Assembly: GCA_023429275.1 (NCBI GenBank)
Contig: JAEYWB010000206.1
Coordinates: 1 to 6,912, forward strand
Length of the DNA: 6,912 nt
From: Planctomycetota bacterium
GTDB lineage: Bacteria; Planctomycetota; Planctomycetia; Planctomycetales; Planctomycetaceae
Direction: 5' to 3'
In this document: piece after piece, positions 5,720 to 6,912 of the stretch
Layout of the letters: each line of letters begins with the position of its first letter
Position numbering within the stretch: position 1 is the first letter of the stretch
Program-made: the position numbers and the translations under genes
The notes under the pieces: generated by a model
What the model was told of the DNA's origin: nothing
Databases searched by the model: none
Seen by the model: the letters and a program-made list of their open reading frames with translations, nothing else

Positions 5720-6912
5720 CTACCTGCCGGGCCTCAGGAACGGGATCGCTCGAAGGCTTCCTTCTCGGTCAACTTTGACGGTAATCGCGCCGGAGGTTGC
5801 GGTGGCAAGTACCGCCTCCGCGTCGGGGTAGATGCGTCGCAGGCTTTCGGTGACGTCGACCGGCGAACTCGCGATGACGATCCGCGGCGCGGCCCACCGC
5901 GCGAGATCGGACGGGTTGGCGGCCCGGCTTCCGTGATGCGGCGCGAGGAGCAGGTCGACCCGGCGGGGCGGCCCGGTCAAAAGTCGGACCAGCCCCTTCT
6001 GCTCGAGATCGCCGGTCAGCAGGAGCTTTCGCCCGTAAGATTCGATCTCGACGACGAGGCTGTTGGCGTTGTCCTGCGAGTCGTTGAAGTGCGGCGGCGG
6101 ATGCAGGACGCGGATATCTGTCCCCCGCCCTGCCTCGATGGAATCCCCTGCGGCGAGACGTCTGATCGGAATCCCGGCGCGAGCCACAGCCGTACAGGTC
6201 GTTTCCACGTCCGGCTGGCCAAAGTCGAAGAACTCGTTCGAAACGAGAACAGCGCCGACCTGGACCGAAGAGAGGAGCGCGGGGAGGCCGTTGAAGTGGT
6301 CGGCATCCGCGTGGGACAGGATCACGGCATCGATCCGCTCTCTTCGCCGTTCCCACAGCAGGTTGCGGACCGTTGTGGCCGTCCGATCCCCTCCCCCCAT
6401 CGCGCCGCAGTCGTAAAGGAGAGTCCTGCCGTCGGGGGTCTCGAGGAGGATCGCCCCGCCATGCCCCACCGCGAGGACTGTACAGGTCAGGGAGCCGCCC
6501 GGGGCGGGACGGAGCCCGAAGAGGAGCCCCGCGATGGTCCAGACGGCGAGCCCGTGGAGCGCGGGACGTTGCCAGCGGAGCGTTCGGGAAACGATCAGCA
6601 ACAGCAGCAGCGCATAGAATCCCCCGAGCCACCAGTCCGGTGGGCCCGGAACCTCGAAGTGCCCCAGCGAGAATTCGGCCCCTCGCTGGACGAGGGCGTG
6701 AAACAGTCTGAGCAGCCCCGTGAAGAGCCAGCCGACAGGTGTGGCAACGGAGGCCGCCAGAAGTCCGACGGCGAGGTAGAGGTATCCGGCTCCGAGCAGG
6801 AGAACGACGAGCGGGCTCAGGAGGACGTTGATCACAAAACCGATCGGGGCCGCGAGATGAAAGACGCTCATCTGCAGGGGTAACGTGAAGAGCCAGACCG
6901 CCAGCGTCAGGA
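5720..6912 (-). CDS. ComEC/Rec2-like DNA-uptake protein, C-terminal part (5' end beyond the window)
   Basis: This is the C-terminal half of a ComEC-type protein, the inner-membrane channel for single-stranded DNA in natural transformation. No stop separates the ATG at 6871 from the right edge; the codons upstream read LTLAVWLFTLPLQ in frame and suit the Competence domain, so that ATG is internal and the gene extends further right. Counting from it, residues 1-60 continue hydrophobic membrane segments (IGFVINVLLSPLVVLLL), and two more lie at about 82-95 and 105-120. From about 128 comes a metallo-beta-lactamase domain: VGHGGA (135-140), TPDGRTLLYDCG (145-156), the metal motif SHADADH (186-192), NANSLVV (268-274), LLTGDLE (284-290) and APHHGS (310-315). 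The usual DVGQGD motif reads AVGHGG here. The gene converges on the small plus-strand gene. It could instead be a ComEC relative with a role other than uptake. The family is clear; the function is inferred. Confidence 0.88.
   Translation of the reverse strand, partial: LTLAVWLFTLPLQMSVFHLAAPIGFVINVLLSPLVVLLLGAGYLYLAVGLLAASVATPVGWLFTGLLRLFHALVQRGAEFSLGHFEVPGPPDWWLGGFYALLLLLIVSRTLRWQRPALHGLAVWTIAGLLFGLRPAPGGSLTCTVLAVGHGGAILLETPDGRTLLYDCGAMGGGDRTATTVRNLLWERRRERIDAVILSHADADHFNGLPALLSSVQVGAVLVSNEFFDFGQPDVETTCTAVARAGIPIRRLAAGDSIEAGRGTDIRVLHPPPHFNDSQDNANSLVVEIESYGRKLLLTGDLEQKGLVRLLTGPPRRVDLLLAPHHGSRAANPSDLARWAAPRIVIASSPVDVTESLRRIYPDAEAVLATATSGAITVKVDREGSLRAIPFLRPGR

Noticed and set aside
5558..6883. 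441-codon plus-strand open frame opposite the ComEC-like gene
   Set aside because: Glu/Arg/Gly-rich antisense translation of a gene with clear MBL motifs; it also overlaps the small gene's end in another frame.
1..6912. A defence island, mobile element or novel multi-gene system
   Set aside because: No transposase, integrase, nuclease-toxin pair, terminal repeats, tRNA-linked att site or array was seen. The genes belong to known families with unrelated roles, so the window is better read as ordinary planctomycete chromosome.

Overview
The window looks like a high-GC chromosomal stretch from a planctomycete, probably order Planctomycetales. Three things suggest this. There is a BBP2-type beta-barrel porin with a Cys-rich N-terminus. 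There is a soluble Hanks-type kinase of a form I associate with planctomycetes (DLKPSN loop, SDLASLGY in helix F, a C-terminus close to NEIRLWL). The ComEC-like protein reads VGHGG where DVGQGD is usual. I have no database support, so the taxonomic call rests on family recognition alone.

Layout, left to right. Positions 1-1238 (minus) hold most of a secreted outer-membrane porin whose C-terminus lies beyond the left edge. Positions 1239-1514 are noncoding. Positions 1515-2018 (minus) encode a 6-pyruvoyl-tetrahydropterin synthase/QueD-family (COG0720) enzyme. It sits 12 bases behind a gene at 2031-3698 (minus) for an exported trypsin-fold serine protease with an N-terminal Ig-like region, so the two are probably cotranscribed. 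Positions 3699-3970 are a divergent control region containing four copies of the hexamer CTGCCG. From about 3971 to 5104 (plus) lies a cytoplasmic Ser/Thr protein kinase, and at 5293-5622 (plus) a 109-residue protein I cannot identify. A convergent gap with a weak hairpin follows. Positions 5720-6912 (minus) are the C-terminal half of a ComEC/Rec2-like DNA-uptake protein: membrane segments plus a metallo-beta-lactamase domain. Its 5' end lies beyond the right edge.

The genes do not form one evident pathway. They look like ordinary planctomycete housekeeping and envelope genes: porin, pterin enzyme, secreted protease, signalling kinase, and DNA-uptake or MBL protein. The only physical links are the protease-pterin synthase pair, the divergent protease/kinase promoter region, and possibly the kinase with the small protein downstream. 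I found no RNA gene, CRISPR array, insertion sequence or phage feature.

The points most worth following up are the CExxHGH active-site motif in the pterin enzyme together with its roughly 40-residue insertion, the Cys-rich segment of the porin, the CTGCCG cluster between the divergent genes, and the altered motifs in the kinase and the ComEC-like protein.
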